A stretch of 64,000 bases of DNA from Nakamurella panacisegetis (GTDB lineage Bacteria; Actinomycetota; Actinomycetes; Mycobacteriales; Nakamurellaceae): assembly GCF_900104535.1 (NCBI RefSeq), contig NZ_LT629710.1:62001-126000 (forward strand), written 5' to 3'. Every line of letters starts with the position of its first letter. Position 1 is the stretch's first letter. The position numbers and the translations under genes were made by a program. Positions 9,586 to 17,918 of the stretch are shown here, piece by piece. The notes beneath the pieces were generated by a model. It made no database searches. It saw only the letters and a list, made by a program, of their open reading frames with translations, and was not told where the DNA came from.

Positions 9586-10584
9586 ATGGGCATGCGTTAC
9601 ATCGTGATCGGAGCCGGCGCGGTCGGCGGAGCCATCGGCGCGGCCCTGTTCGGCGCCGGGCGTGACGTGGTGCTGGTGGCCCGGGGCGAGCACCGGGCGG
9701 CCCTGGCGGCGGGCGGACTCACATTCGTCACGCCGCGCGGCACATCGGTCCTGCCGATCCCGGTCGTCGGCGGCCCGGACGAACTGCGGCTGACCGAGGC
9801 CGACGTGCTGATCCTGGCCGTGAAGGTCCAGGACAGCGTGGCTGCGCTGGATCTTTGGAGTGACCAGCCGGTGGGCGTTCGCACCGCCGGCGCGGCACTG
9901 CCGTTGTTCTGCGCCCAGAACGGCGTCGAGGGCGAACGGCTGGCGCTGCGCCGGTTCGCCCGCGTCTACGGCGTCTGCGTGATGCTGCCGGCCACTCACC
10001 TGGCTCCCGGCCGGATCTCCGCGATCGGCGATCCGCTGACCGGTGTACTCACCGTCGGTCGGTATCCGGCCGGCACCGACGAACTGGTCGACCGGCTGTG
10101 CGCCGACCTGGAGACCGGCGGTATCGGCGGTGAGGCGAGCGCGGCGGTGATGCGGCGGAAGTACAACAAGCTGCTGGCCAACCTGGGTAACGCCCTCGAG
10201 GCCGTCACCGGGCCGATCGATTCCGACGAGGCGCTCGCTCTCCTGGAGCACGCCCGGGCCGAAGGTGCGGCCGCTCTGGACGCGGCCGGGATCGATCACG
10301 TCGGACCGCAGGAGGAGGCGGCCACACGCCGCCGGTTGACCACGGCCGAGATCCCGGGCGAACCCCGCGGCGGCGGGTCCACCTGGCAGAGCCTGAGCCG
10401 GGGCACCGGCCGCGTCGAGGTGGACTACCTGGCCGGCGAGATCGTGCTGCTGGGTCGCCTTCACGGGGTACCGACCCCGGTCAACGAGTTGCTCCAGCGG
10501 TTGGCGAACGAACTGGCCCGTTCCGGCCGACCGCCCGGATCGGTGACCGTCGAGCAGGTACGGGAGTTGCTCGCCCGGCCGTGA
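9586..10584 (+). CDS. Ketopantoate reductase-family protein (PanE/ApbA-like)
   Basis: The 332-aa protein starts with the Rossmann motif GAGAVGGAIGAALFGAG, binds NAD(P)H and has the conserved lysine in RKYNKLLANLGNALEAV that PanE uses in catalysis. The C-terminal helical domain contains GEPRGGGSTWQSLSRGTGRVEVDYL, which resembles the substrate-binding serine and glutamate region. It may supply the ketopantoate-to-pantoate step missing from the 1-3 kb operon, but many paralogues in this family act on other 2-keto acids. ATG 9592 is an alternative start. Confidence 0.8.
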   Translation: MGMRYIVIGAGAVGGAIGAALFGAGRDVVLVARGEHRAALAAGGLTFVTPRGTSVLPIPVVGGPDELRLTEADVLILAVKVQDSVAALDLWSDQPVGVRTAGAALPLFCAQNGVEGERLALRRFARVYGVCVMLPATHLAPGRISAIGDPLTGVLTVGRYPAGTDELVDRLCADLETGGIGGEASAAVMRRKYNKLLANLGNALEAVTGPIDSDEALALLEHARAEGAAALDAAGIDHVGPQEEAATRRRLTTAEIPGEPRGGGSTWQSLSRGTGRVEVDYLAGEIVLLGRLHGVPTPVNELLQRLANELARSGRPPGSVTVEQVRELLARP

Positions 10585-10615
10585 GCGGCCTCACAGCGGA
10601 CCGGTGCACCGCCCA

Positions 10616-10644
10616 TTGACCATGTCGTTAGCATCAGTAACGAC
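10616..10644 (+). promoter_or_regulatory. Promoter/operator of the MFS exporter gene
   Basis: TTGACC at 10616-10621 looks like a -35 box. TAACGA at 10638-10643, 16 bases on, is a weak -10. GTCGTTA (10624-10630) and TAACGAC (10638-10644) form a perfect 7-bp inverted repeat around a 7-base spacer, lying across the spacer and the -10. That is the position of a repressor site. No regulator gene is adjacent. Confidence 0.45.
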
Positions 10645-10658
10645 CGAGAGGGGCTTCC

Positions 10659-12482
10659 GTGACCGCCACCACCACCCACGAACGCCGCGTGGCGCTCACC
10701 GTCACCACGGTGGGCATCCTTGCCGCGATGCTGAATTCATCCATCCTGCTGATCTCACTGCCGGCCATCTTCGCCGGTCTCGGCCTGGATCCGCTGGCCG
10801 CGCAGAACATCAGCTACCTGCTGTGGATGCTGATGGGCTACATGCTGGTCACCGCGGTGCTGGTGGTCACCTTCGGCCGGCTCGGTGACCAGTACGGCCG
10901 GGCCCGGCTGTTCAATCTCGGATTCGCCATCTTCACGGTCGGATCCATCGCCTGCGCCCTCGTCCCGAACACCGGGTCGGCCGGCGCGCTGGAACTGATC
11001 GGCCTGCGCATCCTGCAGGGCGTCGGCGGCGCCATGCTGACCGCCAATTCGACGGCCATCATCACGGACGCCTTCCCGTCGGATCGCCGGGGATTCGCGC
11101 TCGGGGTCAATCAGGTGGCCGGTCTGGCCGGATCGTTCTTCGGGCTCGTCATCGGCGGCCTGTTGTCCGAATGGCACTGGCGGGCGGTGTTCTGGGTCAG
11201 TGTGCCGGTCGGACTCTGGGGCACCTGGATGGGATACCGCACGCTGCACGACAAACCGCGGACGACGACGGTGCACCAGCGCATCGACTGGTGGGGCAAC
11301 GTCACCTTCGGGCTCGGCCTGATCAGCCTCCTGGTCGCCATCACCTACGGTCTGCAGCCGTACGGCGGGCACAACATGGGCTGGACCAGCCCGATGGTGC
11401 TGACCGGGGTACTGGTCGGACTGCTCCTGCTGGTCGCGTTCGTGGTCATCGAGAACCGGGTCACCGACCCGATGATCAATCTGAAACTGTTCCGGATCCG
11501 GGCCTTCACGGCCGGCAACATCGTCAACTTCGCCGTGGCCATGGCCCGGGGTGGCCTGCAGTTCATCCTGATCATCTGGCTCCAGGGGATCTGGCTGCCG
11601 CTGCACGGCTACGCCTTCGCCGACACCCCGCTGTGGGCCGGCATCTACATGCTGCCGTTGACCGTCGGCTTCCTGATCGCCGGTCCGGTCTCGGGTGCGC
11701 TGTCCGACCGCTTCGGGGCCAGGGCGTTCTCGACCGGTGGATTGATCATCATCGCGTTGACCTTCGCCGGGCTGATGCTGATCCCGGCCAACTTCAACTA
11801 CGTCCTGTTCGCCGCCCTGCTGGCGCTCAACGGGATCGGCTCCGGCCTGGTCGCCGCGCCCAACGCGGCGGCCATCATGAATTCGGTCCCGGCCGACCAG
11901 CGGGGCGCCGCGTCCGGGGTCCGGGCAACCGGCATGAACGCCGGCATGGTGCTGTCGATGGGCGGCTTCTTCACCCTGATGGCGATCGGGCTGGCCAGCC
12001 GGCTGCCGAGCTCGATGTACGCGGGGCTGACCGGGCTCGGGGTGCATTCCGATGCCGCTGCCGCGATCTCGCACACTCCGCCGGTGGCCACCCTGTTCGC
12101 GGCCTTCCTGGGCGACAACCCGGTCACTCAACTGATGGGCACCGTCGATCCGGCCCAACTGACGCCGGGCAACGGAGCCGACGTCGCCACCCTGACCGGC
12201 CAGACGTTCTTCCCGCACCTGATCTCCGACGCGTTCCACCACGGCCTGGTGGTCGCCTTCAGCGCGTCGATCGGCCTGCTGCTGATCGCCATCGTGGCGT
12301 CGGCCCTACGCGGCAAGCACTTCGTCCACGCCGACCAGGGTGCGGACCTGACCGCCCCGCACCACGAGACGACCATGCAGGCGCTGGCCCGCGAGGGCGC
12401 AGCGGCCGAGGTCCCGGCCATTCCTGAAGTGGACGTCCAGTACGAGGAGGCCCTGCAGGACGAGGTGCGGTTCCGCGCCTGA
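10659..12482 (+). CDS. MFS transporter, DHA2 (EmrB/QacA-like) drug exporter
   Basis: The 607-aa protein has about 14 transmembrane segments. The MFS loop motif [14 protein letters not shown] lies between TM2 and TM3, and the motif-C-like stretch [20 protein letters not shown] in TM5 is typical of proton-driven exporters. The start is GTG 10659, just after GAGAGGGG. A large loop of about 60 residues precedes the last membrane segment, and a cytoplasmic tail of about 60 residues follows. The likely role is efflux of drugs or metabolites; no substrate can be named. Confidence 0.9.
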   Translation: MTATTTHERRVALTVTTVGILAAMLNSSILLISLPAIFAGLGLDPLAAQNISYLLWMLMGYMLVTAVLVVTFGRLGDQYGRARLFNLGFAIFTVGSIACALVPNTGSAGALELIGLRILQGVGGAMLTANSTAIITDAFPSDRRGFALGVNQVAGLAGSFFGLVIGGLLSEWHWRAVFWVSVPVGLWGTWMGYRTLHDKPRTTTVHQRIDWWGNVTFGLGLISLLVAITYGLQPYGGHNMGWTSPMVLTGVLVGLLLLVAFVVIENRVTDPMINLKLFRIRAFTAGNIVNFAVAMARGGLQFILIIWLQGIWLPLHGYAFADTPLWAGIYMLPLTVGFLIAGPVSGALSDRFGARAFSTGGLIIIALTFAGLMLIPANFNYVLFAALLALNGIGSGLVAAPNAAAIMNSVPADQRGAASGVRATGMNAGMVLSMGGFFTLMAIGLASRLPSSMYAGLTGLGVHSDAAAAISHTPPVATLFAAFLGDNPVTQLMGTVDPAQLTPGNGADVATLTGQTFFPHLISDAFHHGLVVAFSASIGLLLIAIVASALRGKHFVHADQGADLTAPHHETTMQALAREGAAAEVPAIPEVDVQYEEALQDEVRFRA

Positions 12483-12736
12483 TCCGGCAGTGAGAGCGGC
12501 CAATCGCCCACGGCGCGACTTTCGACGGCCCGGCTCGACGGCTGCCCTGCGTTGAGCGACAGGATCATCATTGGCCCTGAGGGCCAAAAGACTCCGGCGC
12601 CGATTCAATCGGCACTGTCCGTTCAGCTGCGACCATGGGATGTCCTTGCCCAACGCCGCCCTTCCGCGCGGCAAGCACCTCGATGACGTCCAATAGACAA
12701 CGGGTCGAATGAGACGTCGTCTGTCACAATCACTGG

Positions 12737-13213
12737 GTGGAACCAAATGAGTTCTGGCCCTTTCCTCCTGTGTCGCTCTCTGCCGCTCAGCGGTGGTGCA
12801 CATACCACCCGGACGTCGGTGCCGGCGTCGACACGGTCGGCGATCACCTGGTGTTCTACCTGAAGCCGCTGCGCTCCGGCAAGCATCACGGCGACGTTGA
12901 ACGACTGTTTCCGGGTTCAGCGGTGATCGAGGTTCGCTTCGGTCTGGCCGACATGCAGCGCACCCGAGCGCAGCTGGCCCGGGACGCATTGCGGTGGTCG
13001 CGTGTCGGATCGAAACTTCGTTGGGACGACTTAGGTATCGCGGTTGAAGGCTGGACCTTCCTGGAACCATCGGCCGGCCGCGTCGTTGTCCCAGGCGTGC
13101 CGGCCAGCATCGTTGATGAAGTCAACACGCTCCTCGCCGAACGCTACGGCCGTGATGTCGTGTGCGCAAGAACGACCGGTGGCCCTACACCGTGGGGCCA
13201 CCGGTCGTCCTAG
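12737..13213 (+). CDS. Hypothetical protein (158 aa)
   Basis: The GTG start at 12737 has no clear ribosome-binding site. The product is a soluble alpha/beta-looking protein with several tryptophans (WPFPPVS, RWCTYHP, RWSRVG, GWTFLEP). I do not recognise a family. Its last 14 codons lie inside a strong stem-loop, so the natural C-terminus may have been lost or the gene ends in its own terminator. It lies between the MFS gene and an Rhs remnant, in a region with signs of gene turnover. Confidence 0.5.
   Translation: MEPNEFWPFPPVSLSAAQRWCTYHPDVGAGVDTVGDHLVFYLKPLRSGKHHGDVERLFPGSAVIEVRFGLADMQRTRAQLARDALRWSRVGSKLRWDDLGIAVEGWTFLEPSAGRVVVPGVPASIVDEVNTLLAERYGRDVVCARTTGGPTPWGHRSS
13172..13208 (+). terminator. 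Strong stem-loop at the end of the 12.7-kb gene
   Basis: Two perfect 14-base arms (13172-13185 and 13195-13208, core GACCGGTGGCCC) enclose a 9-base loop. No T-run follows, as is common for actinobacterial terminators. It overlaps the last codons and nearly reaches the stop of the upstream gene. Confidence 0.55.
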
Positions 13214-13530
13214 ATCCGAAATGCGTCGTCACGCTACGCAGAGATCACCGCAATTGCGCTGGGCCAATGGCAATGCCAACGACTGATTCAACTGATTTGA
13301 TGTCGTCATGTACATCCGGCTTGAGCACGTTGTCGCACCGCCGACGCACGGCGCGCGGCTAATGTTCACCTCGCCCCTTCCACGATTCCGTGCGCAATGA
13401 CCTTGTTCACACCGCCCGCGAACTGAACACTGGAGCGCCGCTATCACCGGTTCCGGCTGCCGGCTTTCCGGCAGAAGCAGGGACATTCAAGACGAGAAGG
13501 CCATGCCATGTACGCCGCGACCCCGCGCCC
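13214..13530. other. Gene-free stretch
   Basis: I see no credible gene here. The short open frames on the minus strand have no family features or ribosome-binding sites. Composition is less GC-rich than the neighbouring operons. It separates the 12.7-kb gene from the Rhs remnant. Confidence 0.4.
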
Positions 13531-13957
13531 GTGGAACTGTTGGAGCGGGAACGCATCGCCCCGGTAGCCGGATTGTTGGCTGCAGGCTTTCGGGTCGCCG
13601 GGGTCGGTGGGGTGATGCCGTCCGGGTCGAGGCGGCCGCCGGGATCGGGCTGAAGCCAGGTTGTTGTGTTGGGTCGTAGTCGCGGGCCGGGAAGTGGATG
13701 AGGCCAGTGGCGACATCGGTGGACTGGCCGGTGTAGCCGACCGGGGTGTACGTGGTGGTCGGGGGTTCGATGAACCAGCCGGGCGCGAACCGGCTGTGCC
13801 CGTCGGTGGTGACGCTGAGTCCGGCCGCCGGTTCGGCGGCGCCGAAGTCCGTGTAGGACTGCGCGGCGACCGTGGAGCCCTTGCTGTCGGACAGGGTCCG
13901 CGGGGTGCCCTGCACGTCGAGGTCGAACCAGTCGGTGGCTACCTGACCAGAATGTCA
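13531..13957 (-). pseudogene. Rhs/YD-repeat core fragment with frameshifts
   Basis: Read on the minus strand from about 13954, the frame gives WFDLDVQGTPRTLSDSKGS, then VGYTGQSTDVATGLIHFPAR and DYDP. This matches the conserved Rhs repeat-associated core (the YTGQ..D..TGL..F.AR.YDP pattern). The expected next words, TWLQPDPGG and then TDPGDPK, continue only in the two other frames, so at least two frameshifts have occurred. There is no start codon and no intact toxin tip. It begins three codons after the stop of the small gene upstream, in the same frame, like an orphan Rhs tip module that has decayed. Confidence 0.6.
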
Positions 13958-14233
13958 ACGCCCACGCAGGAATGCACTGACCGCTTCCTGGGCCTCCGGC
14001 ACGCCGGCATCACCGAGTTCCTGCAGTTGGATCAGATCCCGGGCCGCGACGGCCAGTCCCGTCAAGAGCTCGCCCGCGCGTTCGTACCCTTCGCCCCACA
14101 GATCCAACAGCCCGGCCGAGTCCTGCTCCTCGTAGGCCAGATCGGCCAAGCGATCCAACGCATCGTCATTCCCCATCGCGGCCAGGTACTTGAGAGTTTC
14201 CCGGTCGGCCGACCCCAGCGGCGACATCTCCAT
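13955..14233 (-). CDS. Small acidic helical protein, possible Rhs immunity protein (92 aa)
   Basis: ATG 14233 is preceded by AGGGGAG at a good distance. The product is acidic and wholly helical (ALDRLADLAYEEQDSAGLLDLWGEGYERA), resembling short alpha-solenoid or Sel1-like repeats. No signal peptide or membrane segment is seen. It lies directly upstream of a decayed Rhs core fragment. In Rhs loci, immunity genes sit between successive displaced toxin tips, so an immunity role is possible. This rests on position and size only. Confidence 0.55.
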   Translation of the reverse strand: MEMSPLGSADRETLKYLAAMGNDDALDRLADLAYEEQDSAGLLDLWGEGYERAGELLTGLAVAARDLIQLQELGDAGVPEAQEAVSAFLRGR

Positions 14234-14761
14234 GTGAACTCCCCTTCGCACTGATCAACGGCATGCAGCCCTACTCGAACCGTCAGCTGCCCGTCCGGCA
14301 CGAGGCCACCAGAGCTGATCCTGGCAACGCGCCCGCAACTGCTCGACAGAACCTACATCTCGCCGTTCGGACCGGGATCAGGGGAAACCCTGGCCCACCC
14401 CTGGGTTCCCAGCGGACCGAACGCCTCCCCTCCCGGTGCTCATTCACAGGGGCCAACGACGACGAGCCGACAAGGCGGAACGCGCTCAAGCAGGCGCCCC
14501 TTTGGGACCCCATCCAGACTCTCGTTCCGGGTCGGCACCGCGTCCGGTACGCCCGCCCGCCCGCCCGCCACAGGCGAACCGGACACAAGGGACGCCCGTG
14601 CCATTTCGTCCCTTTCATCACACATCACGTCAACGGCACGTTGCGTGAATGGTTCCATCGCCGACCAATTGCCTGCGATGTGGATCCCAATTCCCCTTGA
14701 CCAGTTCTTTTCGATACCCTTCCTCCGGATCCACATGTCGAACGGGACCCGGGGGGTGAAC
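14234..14761. other. Gene-free stretch upstream of tadB
   Basis: About 530 bases hold no convincing gene. The overlapping frames on both strands lack motifs and ribosome-binding sites. The CpaF/TadA ATPase and TadZ genes that usually precede tadB are absent. TTGACC at 14697-14702 could be a -35 box for tadB, but no good -10 follows. Confidence 0.45.
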
Positions 14762-15616
14762 ATGGGCGTCTTCGTCGGACTGATGCTCGGCATCGGGCTG
14801 CTGCTCGTCTGGCAGGGCCTCAGTGCCCGGCCGCGCGCACCACGTCCGCACACCCGCACCGAACGCCTACGCGACGAACTGGCCCAGGCCGGGCTCACCG
14901 GGATCACCCCCCACCAACTCATCGCCCTGCAATTCCTCGCCGCCCTGCTCGTCCTGTTGCTGGGCATCGTGCTCACCCGATCCATCTCCGTCTCGCTGAT
15001 CTTCGCCGCCTTCGCCAGCACCGCCCCCCGCCTGCTCGTCACTCGCCTGCGCCACAAACGCCAATCCGACCTGCGCGAACTCTGGCCCGAAGTGGTCGAC
15101 AACCTCACCTCCGGCGTCCGGGCCGGCCTGTCCCTACCCGAAGCGCTCTCCTCCATCGGAATCCGCGGCCCCGAACAACTCCGCGACCCCTTCCGGCAGT
15201 TCGGCACCGACTACCGCACCACCGGCAAGTTCAACGACTCCCTCGATCGCCTCAAGACCACCCTGGCCGACCCCGTCGGCGACCGCGTCTGCGAATCCAT
15301 GCGCGTCGCCCGCGAAGTCGGCGGCACCGACCTCGGCCGCCTCCTCACCACGCTCTCCACCTTCCTCCGCGACGACGCCCGCACCCGGTCCGAACTCCTG
15401 GCCCGACAGTCCTGGAGCGTCAACGCCGCCCGGATGGCCGTGTGCGCACCGTGGTTGGTCCTGGTCCTGCTGGCCACCCAGCAGACGACCCTGTCGGCGT
15501 ACGACACTCCGGCCGGCACCGCGATCCTGATCATCGGGGCGGTGCTGTCGCTGACGGCGTACCGGCTGATGATCCGCATCGGGCGCCTGCCCGAGGACAA
15601 ACGGGTGCTCCGGTGA
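14762..15616 (+). CDS. tadB: Tad pilus inner-membrane platform protein TadB (T2SS F family)
   Basis: The 284-aa protein has an N-terminal membrane helix, a hydrophobic pair around LIALQFLAALLVLLLGIVL, a cytoplasmic T2SSF domain (LRELWPEVVDNLTSGVRAGLSLPEAL) and two C-terminal membrane helices. It should form the platform with TadC on which the Tad ATPase assembles Flp pili. I start at ATG 14762 after GGGGGG; the frame is open further upstream. It overlaps tadC by 4 bp (GTGA). No ATPase gene is found upstream. Confidence 0.85.
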   Translation: MGVFVGLMLGIGLLLVWQGLSARPRAPRPHTRTERLRDELAQAGLTGITPHQLIALQFLAALLVLLLGIVLTRSISVSLIFAAFASTAPRLLVTRLRHKRQSDLRELWPEVVDNLTSGVRAGLSLPEALSSIGIRGPEQLRDPFRQFGTDYRTTGKFNDSLDRLKTTLADPVGDRVCESMRVAREVGGTDLGRLLTTLSTFLRDDARTRSELLARQSWSVNAARMAVCAPWLVLVLLATQQTTLSAYDTPAGTAILIIGAVLSLTAYRLMIRIGRLPEDKRVLR

Positions 15617-16485
15617 ACACAGCCCTGATCGGGGGCCTGCTGGGCGGCCTGGCCGCCGCCGGCGTGGTGATGGCCGTCCTCGCGTCACCGCCGATGCGCC
15701 GCCCGACCCTGGCCGACCGGATCGCGCCCTACCTGGCCGACACCGCCAACGAGTCCCAGCTGCTGGCCCGCCCGGGACGCGGAACCGCGGGCGCGCTGGC
15801 CCGGCTGACCGCTCCGCTGCTGCGGGACGCCGTGCGGATGATCGACCGCCTGGTCGGTGGCCAGGCGTCGGTCCGGCGGCGCCTCGATGCCCTCGGCTCA
15901 CCGATCACGGTCGAGCAGTTCCGCACCGACCAGGTGCTCTGGGGGGCCCTGGCCACCGCCGGCGGGCTCGGCGTCGGCCTACTGGCGGTCCTGTTCGGCC
16001 AGACCAACCCGCTCGCGCTCCTCCTGCTGATCGGCGGTTGTGGCATCGGCGGGGTGCTGGCCCGGGATTGGTGGCTCAGCCAGGCCGTCTCGAAACGGAA
16101 CGCCGCCATCCTCAGCGAATTCCCCGTCGTCGCCGAGATGCTGGCCCTGGCGGTCACCGCCGGCGAAGGACCGATCGGCGCCATCGAACGGGTCTCGCGG
16201 TTGGCCCGCGGCCACCTGGTCGGCCTGCTCGGCGGCATCCTGGCCGACACCCGTTCCGGTACCCCGTTTCTCGTGGCGTTGACCACCCTGCGGGACCGCA
16301 CCCAACTCGAGCCACTGTCCCGGTTCCTCGACGGGATGGCCGTGGCCATCGAACGCGGCACGCCGCTGGCCGACGTCCTGCGGGCGCAGGCGGCCGACGT
16401 CCGGGCCCTGGGCAAACGTGAATTGCTGGAGTCCGGCGGCAAGAAAGAGATCGCCATGATGGTCCCGGTCAAGTTCGGCCCGTAG
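15613..16485 (+). CDS. tadC: TadC pilus platform protein, 5' part, cut by the integrated element
   Basis: The 290-codon frame has two N-proximal membrane segments and the T2SSF domain (LSEFPVVAEMLALAVTAGEGPIGAIERVS), then ends abruptly after KKEIAMMVPV with KFGP and a stop. A TadC of this type normally continues into a final hydrophobic helix. Those residues, beginning VFLVLPIT, lie in frame at 34383-34460 beyond the element. The join restores a 311-aa protein. The present product lacks its last membrane helix and is probably inactive. The last four residues are encoded by element DNA. Confidence 0.88.
   Translation: MNTALIGGLLGGLAAAGVVMAVLASPPMRRPTLADRIAPYLADTANESQLLARPGRGTAGALARLTAPLLRDAVRMIDRLVGGQASVRRRLDALGSPITVEQFRTDQVLWGALATAGGLGVGLLAVLFGQTNPLALLLLIGGCGIGGVLARDWWLSQAVSKRNAAILSEFPVVAEMLALAVTAGEGPIGAIERVSRLARGHLVGLLGGILADTRSGTPFLVALTTLRDRTQLEPLSRFLDGMAVAIERGTPLADVLRAQAADVRALGKRELLESGGKKEIAMMVPVKFGP
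16465..16470 (+). other. Left attachment site core (attL)
   Basis: CCGGTC is shared by both ends of the element (16465-16470 and 34377-34382). It is the only identity at the two tadC junctions, since the flanking bases differ on each side. A short core is what large serine integrases leave. Confidence 0.75.
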
Positions 16486-16496
16486 TTTCTCTGGCA

Positions 16497-16513
16497 TGCC
16501 CCACCGTGGGGCA
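16497..16513. repeat. Short inverted repeat beside attL
   Basis: TGCCCCA and TGGGGCA form perfect 7-bp arms around CCG, 27 bases inside the left end of the element and just before the ribosome-binding site of the first gene. It could be a recombinase arm site or an operator. Confidence 0.4.
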
Positions 16514-16530
16514 ACCGGAAGGAGCTATAC

Positions 16531-17220
16531 ATGACCATGACCAGCGACTACCGCCGGTACGTCGGCAAGGACGACACCGCACTACTGAACATCACCATGC
16601 CATGCACCGACGCGACCCACCGCGGCACTTGTGGGTGGCAGTACGACTCGGTCGATGACATCAACGGCACCATCTCCCGGGAGCACACCGTGGTTGACGC
16701 GTCCGGATTGGAGATCTCCTGGTGGGAATTCCCACCAGGAGACGCGCGCAACGATGACCTCGAAGAGACCGAGCGGGAAATCCACATCCCGCACAGCCCG
16801 ATCTCCGGTCTGAACGACTACCGAATCTCGGAAGCCGTGAAGATCTACGCGGCGCTCGGCCGCCTGCTTGCGGCCAGCGGAGGCTTCACGGGTGGCGCCC
16901 AAGCGGAGATCGTCCCGCCTGCCTGGCATGAAGGTTCGGTCGAGTTCGACCGTGGCTGTGTCTACGCCGACCGCAGGGTCGTGCGTGACGGCGTGACGGC
17001 GACACTCGACCAGACCGACGAACTCCTGTACGACGAGGAGACACGCACATACTCCGTGGTCCGGCAGCCAGCCACGATCTCGATCCCCGGCGGATTCGAT
17101 GGCCAGGTCCTGACCATCGAGGAAGCCCGGGCCATGATCACCGGCCCCACCGACGATCCGACGGTCCTAGCGATCGCCGAGCTGCTGGCGGCGTACGACT
17201 GCGCGGCGGCAACCGCATGA
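16531..17220 (+). CDS. Hypothetical element protein (229 aa)
   Basis: GGAAGGAG lies seven bases before ATG 16531, a good start. The protein is acidic and soluble with no membrane segment, signal or known motif. A WxxP-type patch (SWWEFPPGD) near residues 65-73 is encoded by a perfect 28-bp DNA palindrome. It is the first gene inside the left end and overlaps the next gene by 4 bp (ATGA), so the two form a small operon. I do not recognise a family. Confidence 0.6.
   Translation: MTMTSDYRRYVGKDDTALLNITMPCTDATHRGTCGWQYDSVDDINGTISREHTVVDASGLEISWWEFPPGDARNDDLEETEREIHIPHSPISGLNDYRISEAVKIYAALGRLLAASGGFTGGAQAEIVPPAWHEGSVEFDRGCVYADRRVVRDGVTATLDQTDELLYDEETRTYSVVRQPATISIPGGFDGQVLTIEEARAMITGPTDDPTVLAIAELLAAYDCAAATA
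16715..16742. repeat. Perfect 28-bp palindrome within a coding sequence
   Basis: The arms 16715-16728 and 16729-16742 are exact reverse complements with no loop, centred on GAATTC (left arm begins TCTCCTGGTGGG). Because of the phase, both strands encode the peptide SWWEFPPGD. Confidence 0.9.
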
Positions 17221-17399
17221 ACGACCTCGACGACGACAGCGAGCGGATCTACGCGTTCGCGGTCGTCGGATGGGATCCGGACACAATCGACTGGGGATCG
17301 AGCGAGCCGGCGGAGGCTTCGATGATGTCAGCGCTGAAGGAAGCATGGCACCTCGGATACGCCGCAGCCGTAGAGGACATGAGGCGACCACGACCGTAG
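17217..17399 (+). CDS. Small acidic hypothetical protein (60 aa)
   Basis: The start overlaps the stop of the previous gene (ATGA), indicating translational coupling. The product is rich in Asp/Glu in its first half, with a helical ALKEAWHLGYAAAVEDM segment. No family is recognised. It is likely an accessory element protein acting with its neighbour. Confidence 0.5.
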   Translation: MNDLDDDSERIYAFAVVGWDPDTIDWGSSEPAEASMMSALKEAWHLGYAAAVEDMRRPRP

Positions 17400-17432
17400 G
17401 GGCCCCGGTAGCCAGCCATGGTCAATCTGGGC

Positions 17433-17603
17433 ATAGCTGGCTCGCCGAGTACGCGGCTGTACTGACCGCGCTGGCTCGGCCGACGATCTACCGCATGGCC
17501 CGTGAGGGGCTACCCGCCCGCGGTGCGTGTGGGCCGAGCAATGATGCTCGACCCGGACCTCATAGAGAAGTCGATGCCGAGACGTCTGAGGGCAAGCTCA
17601 TGA
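17433..17603 (+). pseudogene. Excisionase-like HTH gene remnant with a frameshift
   Basis: One frame reads WLAEYAAVLTALARPTIYRM then AREGL. The expected continuation, PAVRVGRAMMLDPDLIEK, is found only in another frame from about 17512 and ends at TGA 17601-17603. Together these match the winged-helix excisionase pattern (L.EYAAVL...RPTIYRM.REG.LPAVRVGR). A one-base slip in the CCCGCCCGCGG run around 17511-17523 would explain the break. No clear start codon is seen. It could be a lost recombination directionality factor, or an assembly error. Confidence 0.45.
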
Positions 17604-17916
17604 CTCGGTGCACCGTGCCCACCGAGCACCCGACGGCCTCGGCTACCTGGCGGACCGACAAGCCGCCGGCCCGCAGGTCTTTGATGATGCTATCCCGATG
17701 TGTCGTATCGAACCGGCGATCCGGTCGTAACCGGCCGTCGCGGCCCCGTGATGTCCCCACGTTGATGGAAGCGTCTGAGTTGGTCGAGTCGAACGCCCGG
17801 TACTTCTGAACGGTGGTCGGACTGACGCCGAGGACGGTGGCCATGGCACGGATTGACATGCCGCCACTCATCAGTACCTCGTACCCAGCCCATTGATCTG
17901 CAGTCATCCCGGCCAT
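17560..17916 (-). CDS. Tandem helix-turn-helix regulator (118 aa), possible element repressor
   Basis: Two HTH units are visible: MSIRAMATVLGVSPTTVQKY near residues 20-40 and LSVRQVAEAVGCSVGTVHRV near residues 86-105, joined by a basic linker. No catalytic domain is present. ATG 17916 lies three bases from a perfect 31-bp inverted repeat, which suggests direct autoregulation. TACAGT at the proper distance before ATG would give a leaderless mRNA. Its position between divergent genes in a temperate-type element suits an immunity repressor, but this is inferred. Confidence 0.7.
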   Translation of the reverse strand: MAGMTADQWAGYEVLMSGGMSIRAMATVLGVSPTTVQKYRAFDSTNSDASINVGTSRGRDGRLRPDRRFDTTHRDSIIKDLRAGGLSVRQVAEAVGCSVGTVHRVMSLPSDVSASTSL

Positions 17917-17918
17917 GT

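Noticed and set aside
10755-12242. Minus-strand frame of 495 codons opposite the MFS gene
   Set aside because: Composition is typical of antisense frames (Asp/Gln/Arg-rich, no hydrophobic core), and the MFS gene is certain.
14263-14700. Gene in the stretch before tadB (frames on both strands)
   Set aside because: No start signal and no conserved feature; amino acid composition is typical of non-coding GC-rich DNA.
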